Assembly: GCA_001818675.1 (NCBI GenBank) | Contig: MHJF01000030.1 | Location: 1 to 44,163 of the forward strand | DNA from: Candidatus Harrisonbacteria bacterium RIFCSPHIGHO2_02_FULL_40_20 | GTDB taxonomy: Bacteria; Patescibacteriota; Minisyncoccia; UBA6257; WO2-44-18 | Direction of reading: 5' to 3' | DNA length: 44,163 bases | Part shown: positions 31,863-40,579 of the stretch, one piece after another | How positions within the stretch are numbered: the first letter of the stretch is position 1 | Layout of the letters: every line of letters begins with the position of its first letter | Translations under genes and position numbers: made by a program | Notes under the pieces: model-generated | Database searches by the model: none | Seen by the model: the letters and a program-made list of their open reading frames with translations, nothing else | What the model was told of the DNA's origin: nothing

Positions 31863-32483
31863 ATGGCGGAAAAAGATATTAAAGAACTCAAAAGTGAGCT
31901 TCGCCAGCGAGATTTTAAAATTAAAGAGCTGGAATCTTTAATAGTGCACGATCCGTTAACCGGATTATTTAATCGCCGCGGTTTTTTAGCGCTGGCGAAC
32001 AAGCTTTTTCAGGATGTCCGTCATTTTCAGAAAAATAAAGCTGAGCGTGAGCATTTCGTGATTAAGTCTTTCGCAATTTTATTTTTTGATATTGATAATT
32101 TTAAAAAACTTAATGATACTTTTAGCCATAAAGTAGGAGATCAAATTTTACAATTTGCTTCTTCGGTTATTATGGGTAAGGTTCGTATTTCAGATTTTGT
32201 TGGCCGTTGGGGCGGCGAGGAAATAGTTGTTGCTTTGATTGGTAGCCAAGAGCATGATGCTTATCAAAAAGCCGAAGAGATCAGGAAGGCTGTTAAAAGT
32301 AGGGTCAAAATTCCAAAACATCCGGATTTAAAAATTACTATTAGCGCGGGCGTGGCAGAATTAGATGGCGCTTACAGTTTAGAAGAATTGATTAAACGAG
32401 CTGACGAAGCGATGTATTATTCAAAATTGCACGGCAAGAATAAGGTTACTCAATATAGCCAGCTTGTAGGTTCTAAAAAATAA
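31863..32483 (+). CDS. Diguanylate cyclase (GGDEF domain)
   Basis: 206 aa. It makes cyclic di-GMP from two GTP. A coiled-coil N-terminus (residues 1-30, Lys/Glu-rich) probably drives dimerisation. The domain shows DPLTGLFNRRGF, the metal-binding FFDIDNFKKLND, the active site RWGGEEIVVAL (G117-I121, an accepted GGEEF-type variant) and the ADEAMYYSKLHGKN end. There is no sensor domain, so the signal input is unclear. No SD. tsaD starts 4 nt later. Confidence 0.92.
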   Translation: MAEKDIKELKSELRQRDFKIKELESLIVHDPLTGLFNRRGFLALANKLFQDVRHFQKNKAEREHFVIKSFAILFFDIDNFKKLNDTFSHKVGDQILQFASSVIMGKVRISDFVGRWGGEEIVVALIGSQEHDAYQKAEEIRKAVKSRVKIPKHPDLKITISAGVAELDGAYSLEELIKRADEAMYYSKLHGKNKVTQYSQLVGSKK

Positions 32484-32487
32484 TTTT

Positions 32488-33540
32488 ATGCGGATATTAG
32501 CTATAGAGACATCGTGCGATGATACGGCTATAGCTTTGGTTGAAATCAGGGGTAATTTGTTGTCGAAAAGCCGCTCCGCCAGCTGGCGGATTAAAATTTT
32601 AAAAAATTTGGTTTCTTCGCAGATCAAGTTGCACCGCCCTTATGGAGGCGTGGTGCCAATGCTCGCTAAGCGAGAACATGAAAAAAATCTGCCGAAGATT
32701 TTGAACCAAATTAAATCCGCCAGCCGGCGGATAAAATTGAAAATTGACGAGATAGCCGTCACAGTTGGCCCGGGATTAGAGCCGGCCTTATGGTCAGGCA
32801 TTACTTTTGCTAAGGATTTGGCAAAGAAGTTCAATAAGCCGTTAATCGGCGCCAATCATCTCGAGGGGCATTTATATAGTTTTTTGCTATCGCAAAAAGT
32901 TTCAAGTTCAAAGTTCAAGGTTCAAAGTTCAAAGTTATTTCCCGCTATCGCTCTTATTGTTAGCGGTGGACATACAATTTTAGTTTTGATGAAATCACTT
33001 ATTCAATGGAAAAAGTTGGGAGAAACTCGGGATGATGCGGTTGGCGAAGCTTTTGATAAGGTGGCACGGATGCTGAATTTGTCTTATCCCGGAGGGCCGG
33101 AATTGGAAAAATTGGCGAAGCGAGGAAATCCGAAAGCAATCAATTTCCCACGTCCAATGTTAAAAGACAAGAACTACGACTTCAGCTTTTCTGGATTAAA
33201 AACAGCGGTTTTGTATTATTTGAGGGATAATCCACGGTTTCTTCCAGCGGACGTTGCTGCTTCTTTTCAGCAGGCCGCGATAGATGTTTTAGCTGGAAAA
33301 ACCCTCAATGCAATCAAAGAATTTGGCGCTGAATCAGTTTTAATTGCCGGAGGAGTCGCGGCTAACAAGAAATTACGAGAAATTATGAAATTGGAAACTA
33401 AGAAATTGGAATTAAATTTTTTTGCCCCTCCTGCTAAGTTAAATACCGATAACGCCGCAATGATCGCTGTTGCTGCCTATTTTCAGAAATTACGAAAGAA
33501 GAATCATCGGCTGGAGGCGCAGTCAAATTTGAATTTGTAG
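32488..33540 (+). CDS. tsaD: tRNA N6-adenosine threonylcarbamoyltransferase TsaD
   Basis: 350 aa. It transfers threonylcarbamoyl to A37 of ANN-decoding tRNAs (t6A). Motifs: IETSCDDTAIALV, VVPMLAKREHEKNL, VTVGPGL, metal-binding H124 and H128 in NHLEGHLY, SGGHTIL, and SFSGLKTA. Three in-frame repeat insertions give foreign residues: KSRSASWRIK (about 27-36), IKSASRRIK (75-83) and SSSKFKVQSSKL (139-150). They lie between core motifs, presumably in surface loops, so the enzyme is probably functional. Confidence 0.95.
   Translation: MRILAIETSCDDTAIALVEIRGNLLSKSRSASWRIKILKNLVSSQIKLHRPYGGVVPMLAKREHEKNLPKILNQIKSASRRIKLKIDEIAVTVGPGLEPALWSGITFAKDLAKKFNKPLIGANHLEGHLYSFLLSQKVSSSKFKVQSSKLFPAIALIVSGGHTILVLMKSLIQWKKLGETRDDAVGEAFDKVARMLNLSYPGGPELEKLAKRGNPKAINFPRPMLKDKNYDFSFSGLKTAVLYYLRDNPRFLPADVAASFQQAAIDVLAGKTLNAIKEFGAESVLIAGGVAANKKLREIMKLETKKLELNFFAPPAKLNTDNAAMIAVAAYFQKLRKKNHRLEAQSNLNL
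32575..32590. repeat. TCCGCCAGCTGGCGGA palindrome in tsaD
   Basis: A perfect 16-nt palindrome, in frame, encoding SASWR. The same core occurs at the centre of the REP-like element at 42999-43040. Confidence 0.8.
32716..32731. repeat. Second TCCGCCAG..GGCGGA palindrome in tsaD
   Basis: TCCGCCAGCCGGCGGA lies in frame and encodes SASRR. Read-through in the same frame gives nearly the same peptide as the first copy. Confidence 0.8.
32901..32937. repeat. TTCAAAG tandem repeat in tsaD
   Basis: Five TTCAAAG/TTCAAG units lie in frame and encode SSSKFKVQSSKL. Confidence 0.8.
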
Positions 33541-33564
33541 CTATTAAATACGATTATTAGGAAT

Positions 33565-35808
33565 ATGAAAGAAGAATTGGCTAAAGCATACGACCCTAAA
33601 GAAACAGAAGGCAAAATTTACCGGCTTTGGGAGGAGGGCGGGGGTTTTCAACCAAGAACTAAGAACAGTGAACAAAGAACCTATGCGATTCATCTTCCGC
33701 CTCCGAATATTACGGGTTCTTTGCATATGGGCCATGCTTTGAATGCGACGATTGCCGATATTTTAATTCGTTATCACCGGATGAAAGGAGATAAAACCGT
33801 TTGGTTTCCGGGCACGGACCATGCCGGCATTGCTACGCAGAACGTAGTGGAAAAACAATTAAAAAAAGAAGGGATGAGCCGTTGGGATTTAGGCAGAGAA
33901 AAATTTATTGAAAAAGTTTGGGAATGGAAAAATAAATACGGCAACATTATTATTGAGCAGTTAAAAAAACTGGGCGCTTCTGCGGATTGGTCGCGGCTTC
34001 GTTTTACGATGGATGAAAATTACGCTAATTGGGTTAAGAAAGCGTTTATTCATTATTATGAAAAGGGATTAATTTATCGCGGCAAACGGATTGTGAGCTG
34101 GTGCGTGGCTTGTCAGACTTCGCTCTCTGATTTAGAGGTGGAATATAAAGAAGAGAGCGGGAAATTGTGGTTTATTAAATATCCTATTGTAGCTCCGACG
34201 CCAAGGGGTCGGAGCGATAACTATGTTATCGTTGCTACAACACGGCCGGAAACAATGCTGGGCGATGTTGCGGTGGCGGTGAATCCAAAAGATAAACGTT
34301 ATAAAAATTTAATTGGGAAAAAGATTTTGTTGCCATTACAAAATAGAGAAATACCTATTATTGCCGATGACAAAATTGATATGATTTTTGGGACCGGAGC
34401 GGTGAAAGTAACGCCCGCGCACGATTTGCTGGATGCGGAAATTGGCGAGCGGCATAAATTGGAACCGATAGATATTATTGATGAGCGCGGCAGGATGACC
34501 GCCGCCGCCGGCGAAAAATTTAAAGGATTGAAAGTTGCGGAGGCAAGAGAAAAAGTTGTTAGAGAATTAGAAGAGGCTGGTTTATTAGAAAAAATTGAAG
34601 ATTATAAGCATAATGTGGCAATTTGCTATCGTTCGGGCACCGTTCTTGAGCCGTTGCGTAGCAATCAGTGGTTTCTTCGGATGGTAGATCATCCTCAAAA
34701 TCCAAAATCAATCCGCCAGTCGGCGGACAAAAATCAAAAGTTAGGAACATCGCTTCGCGACGCGGTTTTGAATGCTGTAAAGTCTGGGAAAGTAAAGATT
34801 ATTCCTGAAAATTTTGAAAAAATTCTTTTTTCTTGGTTGGAAAATATTCACGATTGGTGCATATCTCGGCAAATTTGGTGGGGCCATCAACTTCCTGTTT
34901 GGTTTCATGAACCGAAATGTATTCCTAAAAAGGGGCATGAAAGTGACGTGGTGAAATGTAAGGAAATGGTAGTAGCTGTGGAAAAACCACAATGCGAATT
35001 TTGTGACGCAGAATTTAAACAATCGGAAGATGTTTTAGATACCTGGTTTTCTTCTGCATTATGGCCCTTTGCGGGATTATCCGAAGCAGATCTTAAAGAT
35101 TTTTATCCATCCAACGTATTGATTACCGCGCGAGATATTATTAATCTTTGGGTTGGGCGAATGATATTTTCTGGATTGGAATTTCAAAAAGCCATGCCGT
35201 TTCCGGAAGTTTTGATTCACGCGACTATTTTAACCAAAGAAGGAAAAAGAATGTCTAAGAGTTTAGGAACAGGCATCGATCCTTTGGGGCTAATTGAAAA
35301 ATATGGCGCGGACGCCACTCGTTTTGGCATTATTTGGCAGACCATGGGAACGCAGGATATTCATTGGGACGAGGCGGCAGTTCAGGCAGGAAAAAAGTTT
35401 GCAAATAAATTGTGGAATATAGCTCGATTTTCATTAATGAAAATCGAGAATTCAAAATTCAAAATTCAAAAGTTAAAATTACAAGTTAAAATTCAAAATA
35501 ACGAAGATAGAAAAATTTTGCAAAAGTTAGATGAGGTTAAGAAAATCGTTGAGAAAAATATAAATAGTTATGAATTCGGGCCCGCGCTACACGCGCTGTA
35601 CGATTTTATTTGGCACGATTTTGCGGATAAATATATTGAATTAGTGAAAGATCGGCAGGATGAAGAAGCTGATTTAGTTTTGCAACACGCTTTGTTTTCT
35701 ATTTTAAAAATGTTACACCCCTTTATGCCTTTTATCACCGAGTCTATTTATCAAAAAATTGGTTTAGAAAAAAAAGATTTGTTAATGATTGAATCGTGGG
35801 TGGATTAG
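33565..35808 (+). CDS. valS: Valyl-tRNA synthetase
   Basis: 747 aa, shorter than E. coli ValRS (about 950) because the C-terminal coiled coil is missing. Class Ia signatures: PPPNITGSLHMGHAL (HMGH about residue 54), the editing domain ATTRPETMLGDVAVAV and GTGAVKVTPAHD, CISRQIWWGHQLPVW, a zinc-like C..C pair, and RMSKS (562-566). Four in-frame repeat-derived segments are visible: PRTKNSEQRT (about 30-39), APTPRGRS (about 210-217), KSIRQSADK (about 381-389) and ENSKFKIQKLKLQVKIQ (about 629-645). No strong SD; AGGA lies upstream. Confidence 0.95.
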   Translation: MKEELAKAYDPKETEGKIYRLWEEGGGFQPRTKNSEQRTYAIHLPPPNITGSLHMGHALNATIADILIRYHRMKGDKTVWFPGTDHAGIATQNVVEKQLKKEGMSRWDLGREKFIEKVWEWKNKYGNIIIEQLKKLGASADWSRLRFTMDENYANWVKKAFIHYYEKGLIYRGKRIVSWCVACQTSLSDLEVEYKEESGKLWFIKYPIVAPTPRGRSDNYVIVATTRPETMLGDVAVAVNPKDKRYKNLIGKKILLPLQNREIPIIADDKIDMIFGTGAVKVTPAHDLLDAEIGERHKLEPIDIIDERGRMTAAAGEKFKGLKVAEAREKVVRELEEAGLLEKIEDYKHNVAICYRSGTVLEPLRSNQWFLRMVDHPQNPKSIRQSADKNQKLGTSLRDAVLNAVKSGKVKIIPENFEKILFSWLENIHDWCISRQIWWGHQLPVWFHEPKCIPKKGHESDVVKCKEMVVAVEKPQCEFCDAEFKQSEDVLDTWFSSALWPFAGLSEADLKDFYPSNVLITARDIINLWVGRMIFSGLEFQKAMPFPEVLIHATILTKEGKRMSKSLGTGIDPLGLIEKYGADATRFGIIWQTMGTQDIHWDEAAVQAGKKFANKLWNIARFSLMKIENSKFKIQKLKLQVKIQNNEDRKILQKLDEVKKIVEKNINSYEFGPALHALYDFIWHDFADKYIELVKDRQDEEADLVLQHALFSILKMLHPFMPFITESIYQKIGLEKKDLLMIESWVD
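33651..33680. repeat. AGAACTAAGAACAGTGAAC repeat in valS
   Basis: Repeated AGAAC/GTGAAC units lie in frame, encoding PRTKNSEQRT just before the HMGH region. Confidence 0.6.
34192..34215. repeat. GCTCCGAC..GTCGGAGC palindrome in valS
   Basis: GCTCCGAC-GCCAAGGG-GTCGGAGC lies in frame inside the editing domain. It is related to the tig insert. Confidence 0.7.
34712..34727. repeat. TCCGCCAGTCGGCGGA palindrome in valS
   Basis: A 16-nt near-palindrome of the tsaD family, in frame, flanked by AAAATCCAAAATCAA. Confidence 0.75.
35449..35500. repeat. TTCAAAAT tandem repeat in valS
   Basis: ATTCAAAATTCAAAATTCAA and related units lie in frame, encoding NSKFKIQKLKLQVKIQN in the anticodon-binding domain. 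Confidence 0.8.
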
Positions 35809-35854
35809 TTATTTTTAAGAATAGTTGTTATTTTCCTGTTATTATTGGAATGAG

Positions 35855-36538
35855 ATGGTTTTTTCAATAGTTATTCCGGTTATTTTAGGCTTGTTGCCAA
35901 GTTTGGCCTGGCTAGCTTTTTATTTAAAAGAGGATCTGCGTCACCCAGAGCCTAAGAAGCTAATTTTTTATACTTTTCTTGCGGGTATTTTTAGCACAAT
36001 CTTTGTTTTACAAATTCAAATTTTTGTTAATGGATGGCTGGATGATTATGTAATATCCTATGGATTAATATATTTTTTGGTTTTGGCGCTGATTGAAGAG
36101 GTCTTTAAATTTTTAGCAGTTTATTTTGCCGTGGGATATAGAAAAGAATTTGATGAGCCGATTGACGCAATGATTTATATGATTGTCGCGGCTTTGGGTT
36201 TCGCGGCGGTTGAGAATGTGGCTTCGATATTCCAAGCGGCTAAAAGTTTGACGATTGGGGTGGGGCCCCTAGAGACGGTAACTCTGCGTTTTGTCGGCGC
36301 TACTCTTTTGCATACGATTTCTTCGGGTTTAGTCGGTTATTATTGGGGAAAGGCTATGGCTAAGAAATCAAATTATTCCAGTTTGATAGCGCGTGGATTA
36401 ATTTTCGCCACTATTCTGCACGCTATTTTTAACTATTTTATAATTAATTTTGAATCTCTGGCGATTTCGGTTATTTTTCTAATTTTTGTGGCCATTTTCA
36501 TTCTTAATGATTTTGAAAGATTAAAAAGATATAAATAA
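35855..36538 (+). CDS. PrsW-like intramembrane protease family protein
   Basis: 227 aa from the ATG at 35855. Seven or so transmembrane helices carry the expected pattern: EE in ALIEEVFKFLAVYFA, the EFDEPIDAMIYMIVAALGFAAVEN segment with its conserved Glu-Asn, and His in LLHTISSG and LHAIFNYF. PrsW enzymes cleave membrane anchors, for example anti-sigma factors; no such partner is visible here. An upstream ATG (35825) is in frame but adds no family sequence. Confidence 0.82.
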   Translation: MVFSIVIPVILGLLPSLAWLAFYLKEDLRHPEPKKLIFYTFLAGIFSTIFVLQIQIFVNGWLDDYVISYGLIYFLVLALIEEVFKFLAVYFAVGYRKEFDEPIDAMIYMIVAALGFAAVENVASIFQAAKSLTIGVGPLETVTLRFVGATLLHTISSGLVGYYWGKAMAKKSNYSSLIARGLIFATILHAIFNYFIINFESLAISVIFLIFVAIFILNDFERLKRYK

Positions 36539-36558
36539 AAGCATCCCCCTTGTCTAGA

Positions 36559-36587
36559 TTGCGCGCTATTTCTTCCTATTTTATAAT
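36559..36587 (+). promoter_or_regulatory. Promoter of hsp20, likely leaderless
   Basis: TTGCGC (36559-36564), a 17-nt spacer and TATAAT (36582-36587), 6 nt before the ATG. Confidence 0.65.
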
Positions 36588-36593
36588 CATTAT

Positions 36594-37055
36594 ATGAACG
36601 AGGAATTTCAATCTTTAAACAATTTTATTCCCGAGAACGAAAAGGAGGTTGAGATTGATTTGGTGAAATCGGGGCATTCAGCTGTTAAAGAAAAAGAATC
36701 AGCTGGCGATGTTTTTGAAGATGGCGAAGGGCAATTGAGCATCGATGTTTATCAGACTTCAGAAGAAATTATAGTTGAGGCTCCTATTGCGGGTGTTAAG
36801 TCAGACGATTTAGATATTGATGTTACTACGGAATCGGTTACTATTCGCGGAAGGCGGGAACGAGAGAGCCGAATTAAAGACGATGATTATTTTTATCAAG
36901 AATGTTATTGGGGGAAATTTTCCCGATCGGTAATTTTACCCCAAGAGGTGGACGCGGAAAAAGCCGAAGCTTCTTTGAAGCACGGAGTGCTCACTATTAT
37001 TTTACCCAAACTTAATCGGCAGAAGTCCAGAAAGCTCAAAGCTAAGCTTGACTAA
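36594..37055 (+). CDS. Small heat-shock protein, Hsp20/alpha-crystallin family
   Basis: 153 aa. It is an ATP-independent holdase. The alpha-crystallin domain spans about residues 48-145 (LSIDVYQTSEEIIVEAPIAGV, VTIRGRR, YWGKFSRSVILPQEVD) with the typical ending AEASLKHGVLTIILPKL. The N-terminal arm is acidic and disordered, and the C-terminal tail is basic. No CIRCE or other heat-shock operator was seen; the likely leaderless start gives little room for a leader switch. A terminator follows. Confidence 0.93.
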   Translation: MNEEFQSLNNFIPENEKEVEIDLVKSGHSAVKEKESAGDVFEDGEGQLSIDVYQTSEEIIVEAPIAGVKSDDLDIDVTTESVTIRGRRERESRIKDDDYFYQECYWGKFSRSVILPQEVDAEKAEASLKHGVLTIILPKLNRQKSRKLKAKLD

Positions 37056-37060
37056 GTTAA

Positions 37061-37092
37061 AAAAACTGCTTAATATTTAAGCAGTTTTTTTT
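37061..37092 (+). terminator. Terminator of hsp20
   Basis: AAAACTGCTTAA-TAT-TTAAGCAGTTTT followed by TTTT. Confidence 0.92.
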
Positions 37093-37153
37093 GATTGAAA
37101 ATATATTAGCGAGCAAGAATTTTGCCACTGAAATTTGAGAAAGGAGGTGCGCT

Positions 37154-38104
37154 GTGAGTTTAGGAAAAACTGGTTTAGTGCTGGATGGCGGAGGCGCTAA
37201 GTGTGTGTTTCAGATTGGCGCCCTTCTTGCTTTTGAGGAGCGGGGCATTAAATTTTCTAAGGTTCAGGGCGTTTCTGCCGGATGTTTGAACGGCGCTAAG
37301 TTTGTTGAATCCGGCGCTCAGAATTTAAAAAAGATCTGGATGGATTTGGATAAAAGAGGTTATCAGAGTTTATTTGGCAGTTGGTTTTTTATGGTTCGCC
37401 ATAGTTTCAGCAACGCCTTATATAATGACGCCGAATTAAATCAACTAGTGAATCAATGGGTGGATGTTAATGGGCTTTTAGATTCTGAAACGGAATTTGA
37501 ATTAGTTGTTCGGAATGAACTGACTGAAAAAATAGAAATATTTAATACTCGGCGCTTTAAAGAGGAGAGCGGCAATCCAGAAGTTTTTCGCCGGCTTATC
37601 AAGGCCTCGGCCAGTTTACCCGGAGGATTTTCCCCGGAAAATATTAATGGCCAGCTTTATTCTGATGGCTGCGAATTTGACTTAGATTCTTTTGCCGATT
37701 TTGATACCGTATTTTTTGTTAATTCTGATCAGCCGTTGGAGAAAGTCGATCCTGATAAAATGGCAAAAACGCTGGCGAATATGCATTTTTCCATTAGGAC
37801 GCTTAAGCTTGCCAGCGCCTTGATTGATCGTATCGCGGCAGAAAAGATTAAAAATTTCGTTCTTATGAATCATGTTCGGTTGGTTGAACCGGATGAGAAA
37901 GCGGCGATTTTTCCGATTATCAATAGAATAGCGAAGTTTGTGGAAAATTTAATTGGTCCTTCGGAAAAACGTCTTATCCCTATTAGCCCTTCTATTAATA
38001 TACCGACTTTGCGTTTGGATTATTGGGGGCCGGGCGATTTTGTAAAATCTATTGAAAATGGTTATCAGCAAACGACTGATATTTTAGATAGGCTTGGTTC
38101 TTAA
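37154..38104 (+). CDS. Patatin-like phospholipase
   Basis: 316 aa. GTG start (37154) with AAGGAGGTG just upstream. Patatin enzymes are serine lipid acyl hydrolases. The oxyanion loop is DGGGAKC (11-17), the nucleophile elbow is GVSAG with S41, and the second catalytic residue is D171 in SDG. The order and spacing fit the family. The C-terminal 110 residues are less conserved. No signal peptide is seen, so it acts in the cytoplasm or at the inner membrane face. Confidence 0.92.
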   Translation: MSLGKTGLVLDGGGAKCVFQIGALLAFEERGIKFSKVQGVSAGCLNGAKFVESGAQNLKKIWMDLDKRGYQSLFGSWFFMVRHSFSNALYNDAELNQLVNQWVDVNGLLDSETEFELVVRNELTEKIEIFNTRRFKEESGNPEVFRRLIKASASLPGGFSPENINGQLYSDGCEFDLDSFADFDTVFFVNSDQPLEKVDPDKMAKTLANMHFSIRTLKLASALIDRIAAEKIKNFVLMNHVRLVEPDEKAAIFPIINRIAKFVENLIGPSEKRLIPISPSINIPTLRLDYWGPGDFVKSIENGYQQTTDILDRLGS

Positions 38105-38149
38105 CCCTCTCCTTTCCACACGAATGTGTAAAAGGAGAGGGTTTTTAAT
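38103..38149 (+). terminator. Terminator of the patatin gene
   Basis: AACCCTCTCCTTT / AAAGGAGAGGGTT with an inner CACA-CGAA-TGTG, followed by TTTAATT. Confidence 0.9.
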
Positions 38150-38332
38150 TGGAGATTTATAATTTCTGCCAGAAGACTGGCTGCCTCGTAGCGAAGCGAA
38201 GAGAAGAGAAGAGAAGCAACATAAATCCCACCAAATAATGAGTAGGAGAATTAAAATCTCATCATTTGGTGAAAGGTACGAAGTACCACGGCTGCCTTGC
38301 CGGCAGGACAGCCGTGGATTTCTATTGATTAA
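38150..38332. repeat. Hairpin array and purine tract before recO
   Basis: In order: GCCAG-AAGA-CTGGC, a purine run (AAGCGAAGAGAAGAGAAGAG), CACCAAATAATGAG pairing with CTCATCATTTGGTG, GGTAC-GAA-GTACC, and CCACGGCTG / CAGCCGTGG enclosing TGCCGGCA. No ORF is supported. Confidence 0.65.
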
Positions 38333-38352
38333 TGGAGTAAAATATTTTTAAA

Positions 38353-38829
38353 ATGGGTTCTAACGAATATTTCACTGAAGCAGTAGTTTTAGATAAAGAG
38401 CCGAGCGGAGAATTTGATTCTATCGCGCATTTATATACCCAAGAATTAGGCAGAGTTTCGGCTAGCGTAACCAGCGCGCGGAAAATTCTTTCTAAACTTA
38501 ATAGCCATTTGGAGCCGTTGAATTTAGTACAGGTTCGATTAGTAGAAAAAAATCGTTTTCATGTTGCGGATGTTTTGAAGACGGGAGCATTAGATCGCCA
38601 GCATTTAGACGCTTTAAAATTAATTAAGTCCATTACTCCGGAGGCGCAGCCCGATCCCGAATTATGGCATTTAATTAAAACCAATCTTAATGAAAAAGAT
38701 ATTTTAAGTATTTTAGGATTTGATTCTCAATTCGCGGCTTGCCTTGGTTGTGGGCTAAAAAAGGATTTGCGGTTCTCCATAAATGATTTGTCCTATTTTT
38801 GCGTAGCTTGCTACGATAGATTATTATAA
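38353..38829 (+). CDS. recO: DNA repair protein RecO, short form
   Basis: 158 aa against about 240. RecO loads RecA and anneals strands in the RecFOR pathway. The N-terminal OB domain (YFTEAVVLDKEPSGEFDSIAHLYTQELGRVSASV) and the C-terminal zinc site (CLGCGLKKDL...YFCVACYDR) are present; the middle helical part is reduced. No SD; the leader is full of hairpins. The next gene starts 9 nt later. Confidence 0.88.
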   Translation: MGSNEYFTEAVVLDKEPSGEFDSIAHLYTQELGRVSASVTSARKILSKLNSHLEPLNLVQVRLVEKNRFHVADVLKTGALDRQHLDALKLIKSITPEAQPDPELWHLIKTNLNEKDILSILGFDSQFAACLGCGLKKDLRFSINDLSYFCVACYDRLL

Positions 38830-38838
38830 AGTTAATCT

Positions 38839-40557
38839 ATGTTCTCGCGATATAAGCGATTATTTATTGTTTTAGGCGGGATAGCTTTGGTTTTACTGGT
38901 AACCATTATTTTTTTATGGATTCAGTCTCGGCGGGCTAGCGGTTTGGGCATTGCTTTTGACGCGCCGGACCAAGTTTTAGTTGGCGTTCCTTTTGAGGTT
39001 TCGGTGAATATTGCCAATGATTCTAGCAGTGTTTTGAGAGACGCCCGTTTAAATTTAAGCTTGCCGGAGGGCGTGGTTTTTGTCGGAAAATCAGAAGACA
39101 AGAATGTGGAATTTAAAGACATCGGCAATTTAGGCGAGGGCAGTTTGGCCCAAGAGAAATTCCAGCTGATGGTTTTAGGCGGTGAAAATACCGTCAAAGA
39201 AATTCAAGCCAATGTGGTTTATTCCCCGACTTCTATCGGCTCCAAGTTTGAAAAGGAAGCATCTCTAGATTTAGCGGTTGGCGGGTTCGGGTTGCCCCTG
39301 GATATAGTTACACCTACTAAAGTTTTTAGCGGAGAGGATTTTGAAACGGTTATTTCTTTTAAAAATTCTTCCGATCTTGATTACGAAGATTTAAAACTTT
39401 CTATTGAATATCCGCCGGTTTTTAATTTTATTAAGTCCTCCGCTGAATTAGAAAATGCTCATCGGGAGTGGTATGTAGGTGGGCTACGAAAGGGTTCTAA
39501 TAACGAATTAAAAATTACGGGTAATTTAATTGGCCCGGATAATGCTTTTTTTAATTTGGCTGTTTTTATTGATGGTGAGTTTTCTGGCCAGCGATATAAA
39601 ATTAGCGCCGGCACCGCCACGATTTCTATTGCCGCTTCGCCGCTTTCTTTAAGAATCGCCCTTAATGATTCCCAGGAATATATTGCTAAAGCTGGCGACC
39701 TGCTTCGTTATACTATTACTTATATCAATAATACGGATATTGGATTAAAAGACGGCATCATTCGCGCTCAGCTTAAAGGCGAGATGTTTGATTTTTCAGG
39801 ATTGAATACCCGAGCGGCCTATAGTTCCGTGAATAATACTCTGACTTGGAATGTTTCCAATACGCCAGGGCTTGCTTTAATTGGGCCCGGAGAATCCGGA
39901 ACTGTTACTTTTGAAATTAAAACCAAGCTATCCTATCCGATCCGCAGATTAAATGATAAAAATTTTACCTTGCAAGTTTTAGGACAAATTGAATCTCCCA
40001 CCGTGCCATATTTTGTTTCGGCTAAGAAAACTATTAGTTCCCTCACTTTTGAAACTAAAGTGGCTGGCCAGATCAAAGTTGACGCTAAAGCTTATTTCCG
40101 AGATGCTTCCGCGGGAATTGTGAATGAGGGGCCTTTTCCTCCGCGAGTTAGCCAAAAAACTAATTTTACTGTTCATTGGTTAATTACTAATTTTGGCACA
40201 GATGTTTCGGGCATTAAGGCGCGAGCTTTTCTAGGCCCTAATGTTAGAATAACTGGCGTGACTAAGAGTAATTCCGGAATTTTGCCGATTTATGATTCGC
40301 AAACCCAAGAAGTAGTTTGGGAAATTGATAAAATTATTGCTACGCGCGGCGTAGTTGGAGAGCCTCTAGAAGCAATCTTTCAGATTGAGGCGATTCCTTC
40401 TTCGCCTAATGTTTTTTGGCCGTTGATTCAAGAAACTACCTTAATCGCTACGGATGATTTTACGAATACCGCTTTAATTTCTAGGGATGCCGGAATTACA
40501 ACGGCTTTGCCGGATGATTCGACCGTGTCTTCTTCTCAAGGATTGGTTAAGGAATAA
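38839..40557 (+). CDS. Membrane-anchored multi-domain Ig-like surface protein
   Basis: 572 aa. An N-terminal transmembrane helix (residues 8-28) leads to a long extracellular part built from several beta-sandwich segments of the DUF11/CARDB type (VGVPFEVSVNIANDSSSVLRDARLNLSLPEGVVF; KAGDLLRYTITYINNTDIGL; VSQKTNFTVHWLITNFGTDVSG). Such repeats usually serve adhesion or surface layers. No cysteines or enzyme motifs. It ends in a low-complexity Ser tail. It follows recO closely. Confidence 0.8.
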   Translation: MFSRYKRLFIVLGGIALVLLVTIIFLWIQSRRASGLGIAFDAPDQVLVGVPFEVSVNIANDSSSVLRDARLNLSLPEGVVFVGKSEDKNVEFKDIGNLGEGSLAQEKFQLMVLGGENTVKEIQANVVYSPTSIGSKFEKEASLDLAVGGFGLPLDIVTPTKVFSGEDFETVISFKNSSDLDYEDLKLSIEYPPVFNFIKSSAELENAHREWYVGGLRKGSNNELKITGNLIGPDNAFFNLAVFIDGEFSGQRYKISAGTATISIAASPLSLRIALNDSQEYIAKAGDLLRYTITYINNTDIGLKDGIIRAQLKGEMFDFSGLNTRAAYSSVNNTLTWNVSNTPGLALIGPGESGTVTFEIKTKLSYPIRRLNDKNFTLQVLGQIESPTVPYFVSAKKTISSLTFETKVAGQIKVDAKAYFRDASAGIVNEGPFPPRVSQKTNFTVHWLITNFGTDVSGIKARAFLGPNVRITGVTKSNSGILPIYDSQTQEVVWEIDKIIATRGVVGEPLEAIFQIEAIPSSPNVFWPLIQETTLIATDDFTNTALISRDAGITTALPDDSTVSSSQGLVKE

Positions 40558-40579
40558 AATATTTATAGATGATTTACGG

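Noticed and set aside
32901-32937. Frameshift or sequencing error in tsaD
   Set aside because: The frame stays open and motifs continue correctly after the repeat, so it is an in-frame insertion.
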